A model generated the notes under the pieces. The model ran no database searches. It was not told where the DNA came from and was given only the letters and a program-made list of their open reading frames with translations. The translations under genes were made by a program, and so were the position numbers. Source: Margaritispora aquatica (lineage: Eukaryota > Ascomycota > Leotiomycetes > Helotiales > Discinellaceae). Taken from it: a DNA stretch of 64,000 nt. Positions 11,038 through 20,899 of the stretch are shown piece after piece (the stretch's first letter is position 1; each line of letters opens with the position of its first letter). The stretch lies in NCBI GenBank assembly GCA_007644065.1, contig VJWN01000041.1, positions 34,187-98,186 of the forward strand. Reading direction: 5' to 3'.

Positions 11038-13640
11038 CTATATTATACTTCTAGCATCAGCGTCTATTTTCTCTACAAAATTGTCTCGTCCCCTTGGAGC
11101 GCTTTCTTCTTTATTAGTGTCAAAACCTTCGTTATCCTCTAGAGTAAGAAACGGAATACTGTCCGCTTCTAGCCTTCCTAGGTAAAAGAAGTACGATTTC
11201 TTACTGAAAGCGCGACGCTCTTCCTGCTTGACCAGTTCGAAAGCTTCCTAAGCAACTGTTACAGCTCGTGCTCTCCAGTTCCGGATATACTTAGCGGCTG
11301 TTTCGTCAGACCCTGTGAGTAGCAGGTCTCTGTCCTTCAAAACCAACGGAGAATCCCAGCGCCTTCTATACACGAGAGCGTCTGACAAAGCTCCTAGACC
11401 CGTCACCTCAACTGTGGCTAGGAAACGGTATGGAATAGCACCGTATTTGTTGGCTAGACCGGATAGCGTGGCGGCAGGCGAAATCATATCTCTATGTGCT
11501 ATAGTAAGCATGTCCTATAACCCTCCTTCCACGACCTCCAGATTCTTGAGATCTTCTTGAAGCCCTACTAGCCACGGAAGCATCAGGCGCCGCTCTTTCT
11601 TGGCTGGGCCGTCTGTACCGTGTGGGATTTGGGGAACGAAAATGCGGGCTTGCTCTCTCTTTCCGGGCTTAAAGGCCTAGTCCACACCTAGTAGTTTAGA
11701 GTCTTCCTTGGTGAACATCTTCTCGGTAACCTTATGGACGAGGCTATCCGATCCTTGTCCTCGATCCAAAACTCTCTTCTACTAGGCTCTAAGACACCTG
11801 TGCATCCCTAGGATCATGACAGTGTAATTTGTCTCATCTTTATCATTTATTGAGACGAATCCTTAGATTATACTAGTGCCTCGCTACTTTTCTACCATAA
11901 GTGGGACGTTTAAGTCTATATGTCGGAATTAGGTGCTGTCTCCTTTCACATTGTATTTGGCATAGTACGGGTAGGACACGAGTCTCTATTGCTTGTCTGG
12001 ACGGAGTGCAGCATAGGCCGTATAGTAAACAGGATCCTGGCGCATTAATTGTTGACTAATCGAGAAGAACATATTCCGTAGCCATCCGTAGTTCGTAATC
12101 CTATTGATTTGTCTTAGATAGTGTTTATACATGTCGAACTCCTAGTCCACGATCGCACTAATAGGCGTTTCCTACTACTATGTGAAGATGTTTAGTGCAA
12201 CGGTACCTTCATTATCCTAGACCTTTATGTCGATTCTATCGCAAATTCGTTTCTGCACGAGACTCTGATCAAAGTCCTACTGTTTTATACCGTCGTTATG
12301 GTGGAACTTGTAGGGGCCTAGGTTGTCGGAAGGTCTCGTAGGCCGATTTCCTTTTCGGAACTATCGGTACGTTGTCTTGTCGGTTTTCATTTTTCCTAGA
12401 TGTAGCTTGTTCTTGTGTATAATTTTTAGTCTCTGGTTTATGACTTCTGTATTAAGGGTTTTGACGCGTAGGCCCACGTGAGCAGCAACGCCTTTCGTGT
12501 GTGCGAAACAGACTTTCCTGAAACCCATTATCTAGTCTAGTAGCTTTAGGTTTACGAACTCCTCGTAGGTGGCAGTTTTGAGTACTATCTGCTTATAGGA
12601 ATCCGAGACCTCCTCCGAGCACTCGCAGTTGCCTTTTCTCCGCTTCCTGGGCCGCTCATCGTCGTCCTTACTGGCTGATGCGAAGACTGGGAGGCTCGCT
12701 TCTTCGACTTCTTTGGCCGCCTCCTTCAGGGCTGCTTCGTCGACTGTATATTGTACAGTTGTAGCTTCTAGTTCCTTGTCTTGTAGGGCACTTTCGTCGA
12801 TATACTTAGAGGCCGAAGTTTTACTCCGCGGTGAAGATTTAGTTTTCGAGGGGTCGCTACTTAGTTCGTGTATTTCACGCGCCGGGAGCGGGAAATCGGG
12901 GCTCGGTTTAGGTTCCGCGATGTCTATGATCTCTTGCTGTCCCTCCTCAATGAGGCCCCCGCGGCCGATTCTCATTCCGTGACCAGCCAGCTGCGCGTTC
13001 GTGGGGTTTTCCGTGGCGCTTGACTTGCTTGCCTTGTCTAGGTCCGCCGTTTCAACCGTCTTTTTACTTGAGATCCCTTTTCCGCGCTTGTTTAGGCGAT
13101 TGATGATTTCGTTGTTGATTCTAACTACGGCTAGTTCCTAGCTACATGCGCTAGACAGTTTTCGGATCTCGGCTATAAACCTCTACGAGACCTTCTCAGA
13201 ACTTACTGTCCTACGTTTAGTTAGGTACTCGATAATGTCCTCGTCCTAGTTACTAAGGGCAGCGCGCCTAGCTTCGTCGATCCTATCTCGTCGCTCCGTA
13301 TTGTTCTTGATCACAACGACGGCTTTACTCTAGCGCGCTAGGAATTCTTCTTTAGAGATGGTCGCTCTAAAGGCCCTATCCTCCCGGATGTACTTGAAGA
13401 TCTCTTCGACCGTATCGCCCGAATTAGTATAGTATCTAAGTATCTGGTCCAATACCTCCGCTTGTACATCGCTTCTTTCGCGCTCATCTTCAATGCTCTG
13501 CATAAAGCTTATAGCGTCCTTAGTCGTTTCGATCTGGATTGCTGTCCCTCTAACCGTGATCTGTTAGTTGGGTTCGTCTATTGTTCTTCCGGCTATCCTG
13601 TGGCGGGTACTCTCGATCTGGTTAGTGCTCTCTGGTGCTA
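11038..13640 (-). pseudogene. Accessory Fe(II)/2-oxoglutarate dioxygenase-like gene of the retroelement
   Basis: A single minus-strand frame runs for about 870 codons with no frameshift seen, broken only by TAG/TAA. The N-terminal 250 or so residues are charged and helical. A basic patch, RPRKRRKG, near 12650 may be a nuclear signal. The C-terminal half contains FRHIDLNV (HID at 11914-11922), then LGMH. About 100 codons after the HID comes IPHGTDGP (His at 11620-11622), followed 10-11 codons later by paired Arg (11587-11592). HxD, a distal His and an Arg about 10 residues on is the iron and 2-oxoglutarate binding layout of double-stranded beta-helix dioxygenases such as phytanoyl-CoA hydroxylases. 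The call rests on this spacing, not on overall identity. No initiator ATG is evident; the natural stop is probably the TAG at 11038-11040. It lies in the element's sense orientation, just before the polypurine tract. Substrate unknown. Confidence 0.5.
12872..12896 (-). repeat. Near-palindromic 25-bp motif, copy 1
   Basis: On the minus strand this differs at one position from the copy at 17152-17176. It lies inside the dioxygenase-like gene and encodes PLPAREI. Confidence 0.7.
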
Positions 13641-14009
13641 GTAATAACACCCTTCTATTATCGAAATAGTTTAAAACTTTTTGGTGAAGTTTTTGGAATC
13701 AAATTCCCTTTTGAAGTCGCTGAAACTCTATTGTTAAGTTACTATCAATTCAGCTTTTTGGCGTTAGGTCAGGTGACTTTTTCGCTTAATTTAGGACGAA
13801 TTTAGCTTTTTAGCCTCTTCCCTTCTAGATTCCTAATTATTTATTCGCGATTTCGTTATAAATTCCTTTAACTTTTTTCAAACAATTTCGATTATAGTTT
13901 TCGGTCTATATACCTTTCCCTTCCTTCCTCTGACCCCTCTCCTTATACGGCAGTACTTATACCAACTCACAGCTTGTAGCTCCGTTACCTTCCCCGCTTT
14001 GGTGTAACC
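13641..14009 (+). promoter_or_regulatory. Upstream region of accessory gene A, duplicated before gene B
   Basis: This gap separates the divergent dioxygenase-like gene and gene A, so it should hold both 5' regions. The block 13763-13913 matches 15773-15920 upstream of gene B. The first 31 bp (GTTAGGTCAGGTGACT..) match at 28 of 31 positions. A later 53-bp stretch (13861-13913) is again clearly similar to 15868-15920. Conserved spacing ahead of two paralogous genes suggests shared promoter elements; no TATA box was assigned. Confidence 0.5.
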
Positions 14010-15443
14010 ATAACTCCTCAACCTAAAGCAGATGAACTAGCTACCCGTAAGGTTCTTAATCCCGCTGAAGGCACTATACATATATGTGACCTTATTGACA
14101 TAGCCAAGGACGGTGTGTACAACAAGGATATTCTATCCTCGTACTTAGTCGGCCTCGTTGCTCTTTCTGTTAAGTTAGGGATCATTTCGGCATAGGAGGG
14201 TTCTCTGTTCCAAATTCCGTTCGTCAAGGGTCCTAAGCTCCGCGCTAATACTATCATGATCGGCGATCCTTGCATTGGTCCTAATGGCCTTGTATTAGCT
14301 ATCGACGATGTCATCCTCCGCGGCGGCCTTGATTACTATGAGCAGCATGCTAACCCTGGCATCTCACTGCTCGGCATTGAAGGTATCAAGACCCACGCTA
14401 ACTTTGAAGCATAGAAGCGAGACTACTTTTTTGCTGGCGGCAACAAGGGCTCTGGTGTTTATGATCGCGTTGGCAGTCTCAATAGCCTGAAAACCATTGA
14501 TGCATACGTTAATGGTCGCAATTACACTCCCGGTCCTAACATAGTACTCCAGAACACTCTTAAGCCTCGTAGTAGTTCACGCTCTTCTCGCGCCTCCGGC
14601 TCCGCTTCTCAGTCACGCTCTCAACCTCGCACTCCGTAAGTCCAGACCGCTCCAGTTTAACCCGCCCCACCGCAGCCCGCTCGTAACTCCGGCGGCGAAT
14701 CTAGCAGAGCTACTCCCGTCCCCTCAAATAACAAGAAACGCAAGCGCTCGTCTACTACGCCTAAGTCTTCTGAACGTATCACACCCGCAGACGACGAGGA
14801 TTTTGCGAGCCCGGCGCGTGAAATAAAGGCGGAGGGTTCCGGCAGAAAGAAATCCAGAACTAGAAGGCAAAAGAGCAAGTAGAAGGAGGACAGTCCCGCC
14901 GTTGATTCGGATGGTGCCACCGGTGGTATGACTAAGGCTGAATTTCTTCGGGATTACAATATTCGACTCTACGGCCGCTCCACCACTCCCGAGGCTGGAA
15001 CCCCAACGCTCCCCTAACCTCACGACCCTGAACTGCAGGAGCTCGTTGATAGTGTGATGTTCGATTCTCTTCTACATAATAGCGATAATGGCGGGGAGAA
15101 GGATGACGAAGGTGAACAGGTCCTAGCTATTGCGTCTTCCCCCGCTATTCTTAGACGTCTGACCAGTTCGCTACTTTCCTTCCTCTCGCAAACTCCGGCT
15201 ATCGATAGTAACGTAAGCGATGACAATGATAGCGAGTCCGCCGGGGAGGGTGCTAAGCGTAGTGGACATGATTCTGATGGTGACTGGGATAGCTTGCCTC
15301 GACCACGTCGTAAGGGTAAGGGAAAGGCTAAGAAGACTCCTGTCAAGGCTACTTCTAAGTCAGTTAAGACTCCAACCGAGCGGGGTACTAAGCTTAAGCT
15401 TGTCGTGTCTTGCAAGGCGGGTAGTCGCGGTAGAGAGAACTAG
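14010..15443 (+). pseudogene. Accessory gene A, opposite strand to gag-pol; paralogue of gene B
   Basis: Frame of 477 codons ending at TAG 15441-15443. The initiator is probably the ATA at 14010-14012, aligned with the ATG of gene B and explained by a TpG-to-TpA change. The N-terminal domain (residues 15-120) shares with gene B the pattern G-[ST]-I..DLI.IA[KR]DG..N..LSSYL.G, KLG, KG..L, IGDP..GP and DD[VI][IV]L..NPGI. The C-terminal two thirds are Ser/Pro-rich with KKRKR near 14730, the PAREIKAE motif near 14817, further basic runs, and acidic stretches near 15085-15240. It looks like a nuclear, nucleic-acid-associated protein, but I do not recognise the family. Six internal TAA/TAG codons break it, including one each in the W/Q-type positions IISA*EG and FEA*KRD. 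It is transcribed toward the integrase end of the element. Confidence 0.6.
14800..14824 (+). repeat. Near-palindromic 25-bp motif, copy 2
   Basis: Identical over its last 15 bases to the copy at 17152-17176, with four differences in the first ten. It lies inside gene A and encodes ASPAREI. Confidence 0.6.
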
Positions 15444-15986
15444 GTCTTAGTCGCTCCCTTTCTATTCTTTTGTTCTTCGTATAGGTTTTCTTTCTCGATA
15501 GGTCCTCTTGCCTAGCAATTTGATTAATGCGTCCGGTGTGTAGTTCGCGGGTAGCGCTTATGAAATACAATGGTTTTTACAAACAGAAAGATGAAATTTA
15601 AATATAATTTTGAAGTGTAATATAGTAAGCGGCTAAATCCGTGAAATATAGTGATAGGGAGAGAAACAGAAAACAAAAACAGCGGGGATAAAGGAAACGT
15701 TCTTTGCTCGTCACAGCAGTTAGTTGTACGGGCTCTCCTCCTCTCATTCTTATGATGTATTACTACGGCGTCGTTAGGTCAGGTGACTTCCTCGCTTAAT
15801 TCAAGAATTCGACTTTTTTGCTTATTTTAGCTCGCTTTTTCAGCTATTTAGCTTTTATTTCGGTCGTAATTCCTCCAACTTTTTTCAAGTAATTTTAAGT
15901 CCAGCCTTCGGTCTACATACTCTTCTCTTCTCGTCCGCTTATCGGCTAACGATCGTAGGTTACCCCTGGCCTATCTTCTCGCGACT
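15444..15986 (+). promoter_or_regulatory. Gene A downstream and gene B upstream region
   Basis: It contains the second copy of the duplicated upstream block (15773-15920), ending 67 bp before the ATG of gene B. The first 300 bp hold no ORF and probably include the 3' end signals of gene A. Confidence 0.45.
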
Positions 15987-16757
15987 ATGAGTACCCCTCT
16001 GGAACGTGCTAGGGTCTTCAATCCCCCAGCGGGCTCCATTTATGTCAGCGACCTGATCGCTATAGCTCGCGATGGCATTCACGCCAATAACTACTTGTCA
16101 TCCTATTTGATGGGTACGCTCCTGTTTAGCTGTAAGCTCGGACTCGTTAACCTAGAGGACCTTTCACTTTTTAAGCTTTCTTTTCCTAAGGGTGCCCGTC
16201 TTCTTCCCAGCACGCTTTTGGTTGGTGACCCATACCTTGGCCCGGATACTGCACTTATAGAGTTTGACGACATCGTCCTCTATAGCTGCCATTCCTACTA
16301 CAAGGATAAGGACGATCCAGGTATTACTCCAAATTCTCTTGAGGAGCTTGCGGGTCATCCTCGTCTTGACAGGTAGGTTCGAACCAACCTTTACTACGGC
16401 GGTAGCGAGAACGATCGCACCTACGTTCGAGCTTATGGTACAGAAGCGGGCAAGGTTGATCTTAGTCCAAACACAGTTCCTTTCGACGAGTCCGACTTTC
16501 ATGTCGCACGTAAGCTCCGTCCTTTCTCCTAGCTACGCCAGTACCGTTTTAGTCAGGCCAGAATCCGCTTTCCCGCTCCCAGCAAGCCTAAGAAGAAGCT
16601 TAATCCTTCCTTCGACTATACCTACCGTCCTAACTTTGGTAAGACCGAGGAAGAACAAGCTCGCATAGATTCCCTCGAACACCGAATTACGTATATAGAG
16701 AGGAACCGGTTCTTTTCGAGGGTATGTTTACATCTTCTAAGCAGCTTTCGATTATAA
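15987..16757 (+). pseudogene. Accessory gene B, opposite strand to gag-pol; paralogue of gene A
   Basis: ATG at 15987 opens MSTPLERARVFNPPAGS; the frame runs 256 codons to TAA at 16755. The first 130 codons are uninterrupted. There are two internal TAGs (after PRLDR at 16374 and after RPFS at 16530). The N-terminal domain aligns with gene A over about 110 residues. Beyond that B is shorter, ending in a Lys/Glu-rich segment (FGKTEEEQARIDSLEHRI) that looks helical, and it lacks the long Ser/acidic tail of A. The family was not recognised. Shared upstream sequence and tandem order show that A and B arose by duplication of a whole gene unit about 2.0 kb long, then diverged strongly in protein sequence, so the duplication is old relative to the LTR divergence. 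Confidence 0.6.
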
Positions 16758-17187
16758 AAAAAAAATCTAATAGTTATTTTAGTATTAGAGGTCGGTTATA
16801 GTTTCTAATATAGGTCTGAATCGCTCTTCGGAGTTAACGCTCGATATGTTTTTCTCTTCGCTAGGTCTTTTGCTTCGGCCTATTATGATGTACTTTTAGT
16901 ACGTCTTACGAATTTCCTCTTAGGGAGTAAAAATAGAAGTCTTACGTGTAAAATAAAATCAAATCGAAACTTCGTAGCAGGGGAAGTAGAATTAAGCCTA
17001 AAATTTTATAACAAAAGAAAATAAACAAAACGAGGGTAAACATAGCTTCCTTTTAAAGGGCGGGTGTAAATAGAAACGAAGAAAGTTAAGAAAATTTTGG
17101 TGCCGGCTAAAACTCCAGTCGCTTACTCCCTTCTCCCCCTTTTTTTTTTTCATTTCACGCTCCCGGCGCGTGAAATAGCAATCTTTC
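16758..17187. other. Spacer between gene B and the end of pol
   Basis: Converging 3' ends of gene B (plus) and gag-pol (minus). It is A/T-rich with an A run at 16755-16764 and a T run at 17139-17150; no gene was seen. Confidence 0.5.
17152..17176. repeat. Near-palindromic 25-bp motif, copy 3
   Basis: ATTTCACGC and GCGTGAAAT form perfect 9-bp inverted arms around a 7-base centre, just downstream of the pol stop. A plus-strand frame reads FTLPAREI, matching the peptide encoded by the other two copies. Confidence 0.75.
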
Positions 17188-20100
17188 TTACTTCTCTATT
17201 ACCACCGTAAAGCGGCTTCCCCCTGGAATTGCCTTCCTGCGTCGATCTTGGCTTTCCAGCTCTTGCTGTCTACTCTCGGCCCCTCGCGTAGTTGCCTGTA
17301 CCCGCTTACCTTCTCTATTAGAATCTTCGGTATTGCTTCCCGGCACGCTCGCGCCCTCCGATGCTTCCTCCTCGGTTCCACTCTCGGGCTCTACCGGCGT
17401 CCCGCCTCGGATCTCCGAATAGTTTTTAGGTACGAATCCTTTTAGCCTATTGCCAGAGTATGTCCCTTTTATTAGTGTTCCATCTAGCTCTTCAAGCGTG
17501 TAGGTTCCCTTCCGATTTGCAGATGTTACTCTAAACGGGCCCAACCATCTATAGCCTAGTTTAGACCTAACGGACATGTCGATCTCTTGCACTATATCAT
17601 AAAGTAGAACCAGTGCGCCGACCATCAATTCCTCTCTTCTCAGGCTCTACCATTCATCGAACGCTTCTTTTCCTTCCAACCTTTTCCTTCGTACCATTAA
17701 CCGAGCCTCCTAGAGGTCCTCTTCTTTTCTTTTCAGCTGAATAGCTCTTTGCTGTAGTAGACTCGTAGTATCCTTGACTTTACCCTAGTCCCTTAACCTC
17801 CATATCGGCAGACTTATCTCAATAGGGAGAATCGCTTCTCGACCGTATAATAAATAGAAGGGGGTTTGGTTAGTAGTTACCTTTGTCGTACATCGATCAG
17901 CAAACAGAATAGCCGCAAGATTTGTCACCTAGTCCCCCTCCCCTCCATCGGTCATTTTCGCAAGTGCATCGACAACAGCCCTATAACCCCTTTCAACCAT
18001 TCCATTTGCTTTTAAGTTATATACCGATATCACTACTCTCTTGATACTATATCTTTTCATAAAGTACTCGACGTGCTTCTTGTTTTCAGGGCCTCCATCA
18101 ACCACTAGCCTTCCAAAAACCCTATAGCGACATACAACCTCTTCCCATAGGAACTTGGCTACCGATTTGGAAGATGCCACTCCTAAGGCTCTGGCCTCCA
18201 CCCACCCGGAAAGATCCTCCCTAGTAGCTACTATATACTTCTTGCCTTACGCGTTCGGCATATAGACGATATCGAGCCCCACCTTCGACCATATACCAGA
18301 CGTCCAAGTCGCAAATAACTCCTCGGGTTTTTGATTACCCGTCCGTAATTGGCAGTTCTCGCAACTCCTTATATACTTAACGCAGTCCCCGTAGTATTCT
18401 TTCCAGTAGTAGCGGTCCGTAATTCGCCTATAGGTCGCTTCCCTTCCCTTATGACCTATATCGTCATATATACTTTTCAGGATCTCATGTTTCTCTCCCA
18501 CGGAATCCACTACTCTAGTTTGAGGGGTGCTCTTTGTCGCTCGTCGGTATAATACGCTATTTTGGACCAGGTGTTTCAATGCCTCCGTCTTAAAACGTAA
18601 GTACTCTTTACGTTCCATCCTATCAGGTCTTCGTAATGTAGTTAACTAATTTACGATAGCTTTCGATTTTACACTCTACGTATCCCCCTCCAGATTGTTC
18701 TGTATCTCTTCTCGTTGTAGTACGTCTGAACTATTTTCGCTAGCTAAAAGGGGGGCAATCCTAAGGTAGTTTAGCTCCGCTTCTACATAGTTATCTAGAT
18801 CCGTATTTTCTTCCGTATCCGATTCTACTTTTGGCCTTCGTGACAGACTATCCGCTACTGTATACTTCTTCCCTAGCACGTGTCTAACTTCGAAGTCGAA
18901 TAGCTGAATCCAGGCTAGCCATCTTGTTACTAAAGCCCCCGGCAGATCAGCGGCGCCCCTGTTCAGTTGAGCTACTAAGATATTCGTATCAGTTTCGAGG
19001 ACAAATAGCATACCGTATAGCCACGCTTTGCACTTCTTTAGAGCTTTGAGTACCGCTCTACACTCGCGTTTTGTAGCGTTATACCACGCTTTAGCTTCCG
19101 TCTAAATTCCGCTTTCGTAACGACACGGGTGGCGAAGGCCTTCACTGTCAACTTGCATCAGCACTACTCCTTATCTAGTTAGACTTGCATCGGTGGCGAG
19201 TATAATTTCTCCCGCCCCCTTGCTGTATTCTATCTTGACTAGAGCTGGCGCCGTCGTTAGTGCCTCCTTTAGCGTATTTATAGCTTTTATCTATTCTTCC
19301 CTCCAAGCAAATAGGGTGCCTTTCTTGAATAGCTTATAGATTGGCTTTGTGATCTCTCCAAACTTCGGTATCCAAATTCTATAGTAGACGTATACCCCGA
19401 CGAATGCTCGAGCCTCTCTAATATCTTTGTAGTCACTCTACCGAAGGATCTTGACTACCTTAGAGCTACTAGGGCGTCTCCCGTCTTCATTACACACGAA
19501 CCCCACAGCATTAATACTATTAACGTAGAATTGGGACTTAGGACTAATCGTACAGCTAGCTCTTTCGATATTAGCCAGCACCTTACTTAGGTTTTGTAGG
19601 TGGAGGAGAACAAATTTCCGTATCCCGGGTACTACCTCCTTATCATTGAACCTAGAGTAAGGGCCTTTTACCCCGACATCGTCCACGAAAGGGAAGCATA
19701 TGTTTAGGATATGTTCACGGAGAATCGTAGTTACGATTCTACAGAACTGGGCTACCGAGTTTGTCGCTCCTTAAGGCAATGTCGTCTGGCGTAATAACCC
19801 TAAAAGCGTTATAATAGCCGTAAGATCTCTGCTTGTTTTAGCTAAGTCTATCTGGTCGTATCTTAAGAAGAAGTCGATAAGGGAAGCAACAGCGTACCCT
19901 GCAAATTCTTCCGAAAACTCGTCGACAGAAGGTAGTAGATTCGTATCCCTAATGGTAACACTGTTCATTTTCATCGCTGCGTTGATAAGCCTGTATTTAT
20001 TTTCCTTCTTTTTGACCAAAAACCAGGGATTCCTGTAGGGCCCATAGCTATGCTCCAGAACACCTCTGTCCAGTCTGTCCTGCACCATCTCTATGACGAT

Positions 20101-20390
20101 GTCTCTCAAGGATTTAGGTACAGGGAATCTAGGTTCTTGCTATGCTTTATGCTCGATAGTTCGAATCTCCTGTAGAGGCGCTACTTTAGGTTTGACTTTC
20201 CTATATTCCGAGAAATCGAAGGCAATAGCTGCTTCCCGATAGTAAAGCATCTCCTCTAGTAACTCTCTCTCCTCCTTCGTTAGTTCTTCTCCCACTACTA
20301 AGGTATTTAGCCGCTCCCGCGTTAGTCGTTGTCCTTTCTTTAGTGTCGAAAATTTTGGTTCAAACTAATGATTATACTTTCTAATCTGCT
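17188..20390 (-). pseudogene. pol: Gypsy pol: reverse transcriptase, RNase H and integrase, RIP-inactivated
   Basis: One frame from about 20390 to the TAA at 17188 encodes RT, RNase H and integrase. The RT fingers/palm segment (DRGVLEHSYGPYRNPWFLVK) begins near 20070. A QGATNS-type motif has its Gln as TAA near 19770, and the catalytic FVDDVGVKG is at 19660-19689. RNase H shows ATDASLTR near 19190 and ETDTNILV near 18980, and ends with VADSLSRRP. Integrase has the HHCC finger (GHKGREATYRR to CENCQLR, 18460-18345). Its core has GLDIVYMP (18265-18285), VVDGGPEN (about 18090-18110) and NGMVERG (about 18000), giving DD35E. A GPY/F module (WLGPFRV near 17535) follows, then an acidic tail. No chromodomain was seen. 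About 12 TAA/TAG stops. This frame is shifted by -1 relative to gag-protease. Confidence 0.9.
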
Positions 20391-20899
20391 CCGTCCCTTT
20401 TGCGCCCTGAATAGCTTTCGCCTTCTATCCAATTTCTCCTCCCGGGTTAGTCCCGTCCGACGTCCCTAGGTTTACGGGTATAACTTTTACAGCTTTTCTT
20501 TTATATACTACAAACACTTTCCCCTTTTTGGTGAATCTAGCAATTAACTTTTAGGCTGTCCAGGTATATCTTGTCGTCTAATAGTAGCGCCCGGGTCCCC
20601 GTTTAGATTCGTTCTCACCTGTACCTCGCTTACTTAGCTTATTTCTTACGCCCGGCTCAAGAAATGTCGAACTACGTAGACTTCCAATTCTACCTTCTCG
20701 TATCCCAGATTCCTCAATAAACTCTAGGCTTCCTATAACAAATGAAACCTTCTTACCTACCTTTTTCTTTTCCGGGGTTCGCTCTCTGCCGGCCCTCTCC
20801 CCGCTCAGGACGGCTAATCTTCCCCCGATTCCCTGCTCCGCTCTCCCGGAAGCTGTGCGACTCTTACTCTCACTTCGTTACCGCCTTTTAGGTCCTATA

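Noticed and set aside
12629..12982. Plus-strand open frame of 117 codons
   Set aside because: Shadow of the dioxygenase-like gene on the minus strand, whose frame extends far beyond it and is compositionally more protein-like.
14636..14675. Candidate 40-nt intron (GTAAGT..CAG) in gene A
   Set aside because: It would remove two stops but shifts out of the frame that holds the KKRKR, PAREI and later acidic/basic tract, so it is probably coincidental.
14657..15415. Minus-strand open frames inside gene A
   Set aside because: Antisense shadows. The plus frame is the one homologous to gene B and continues over 477 codons.
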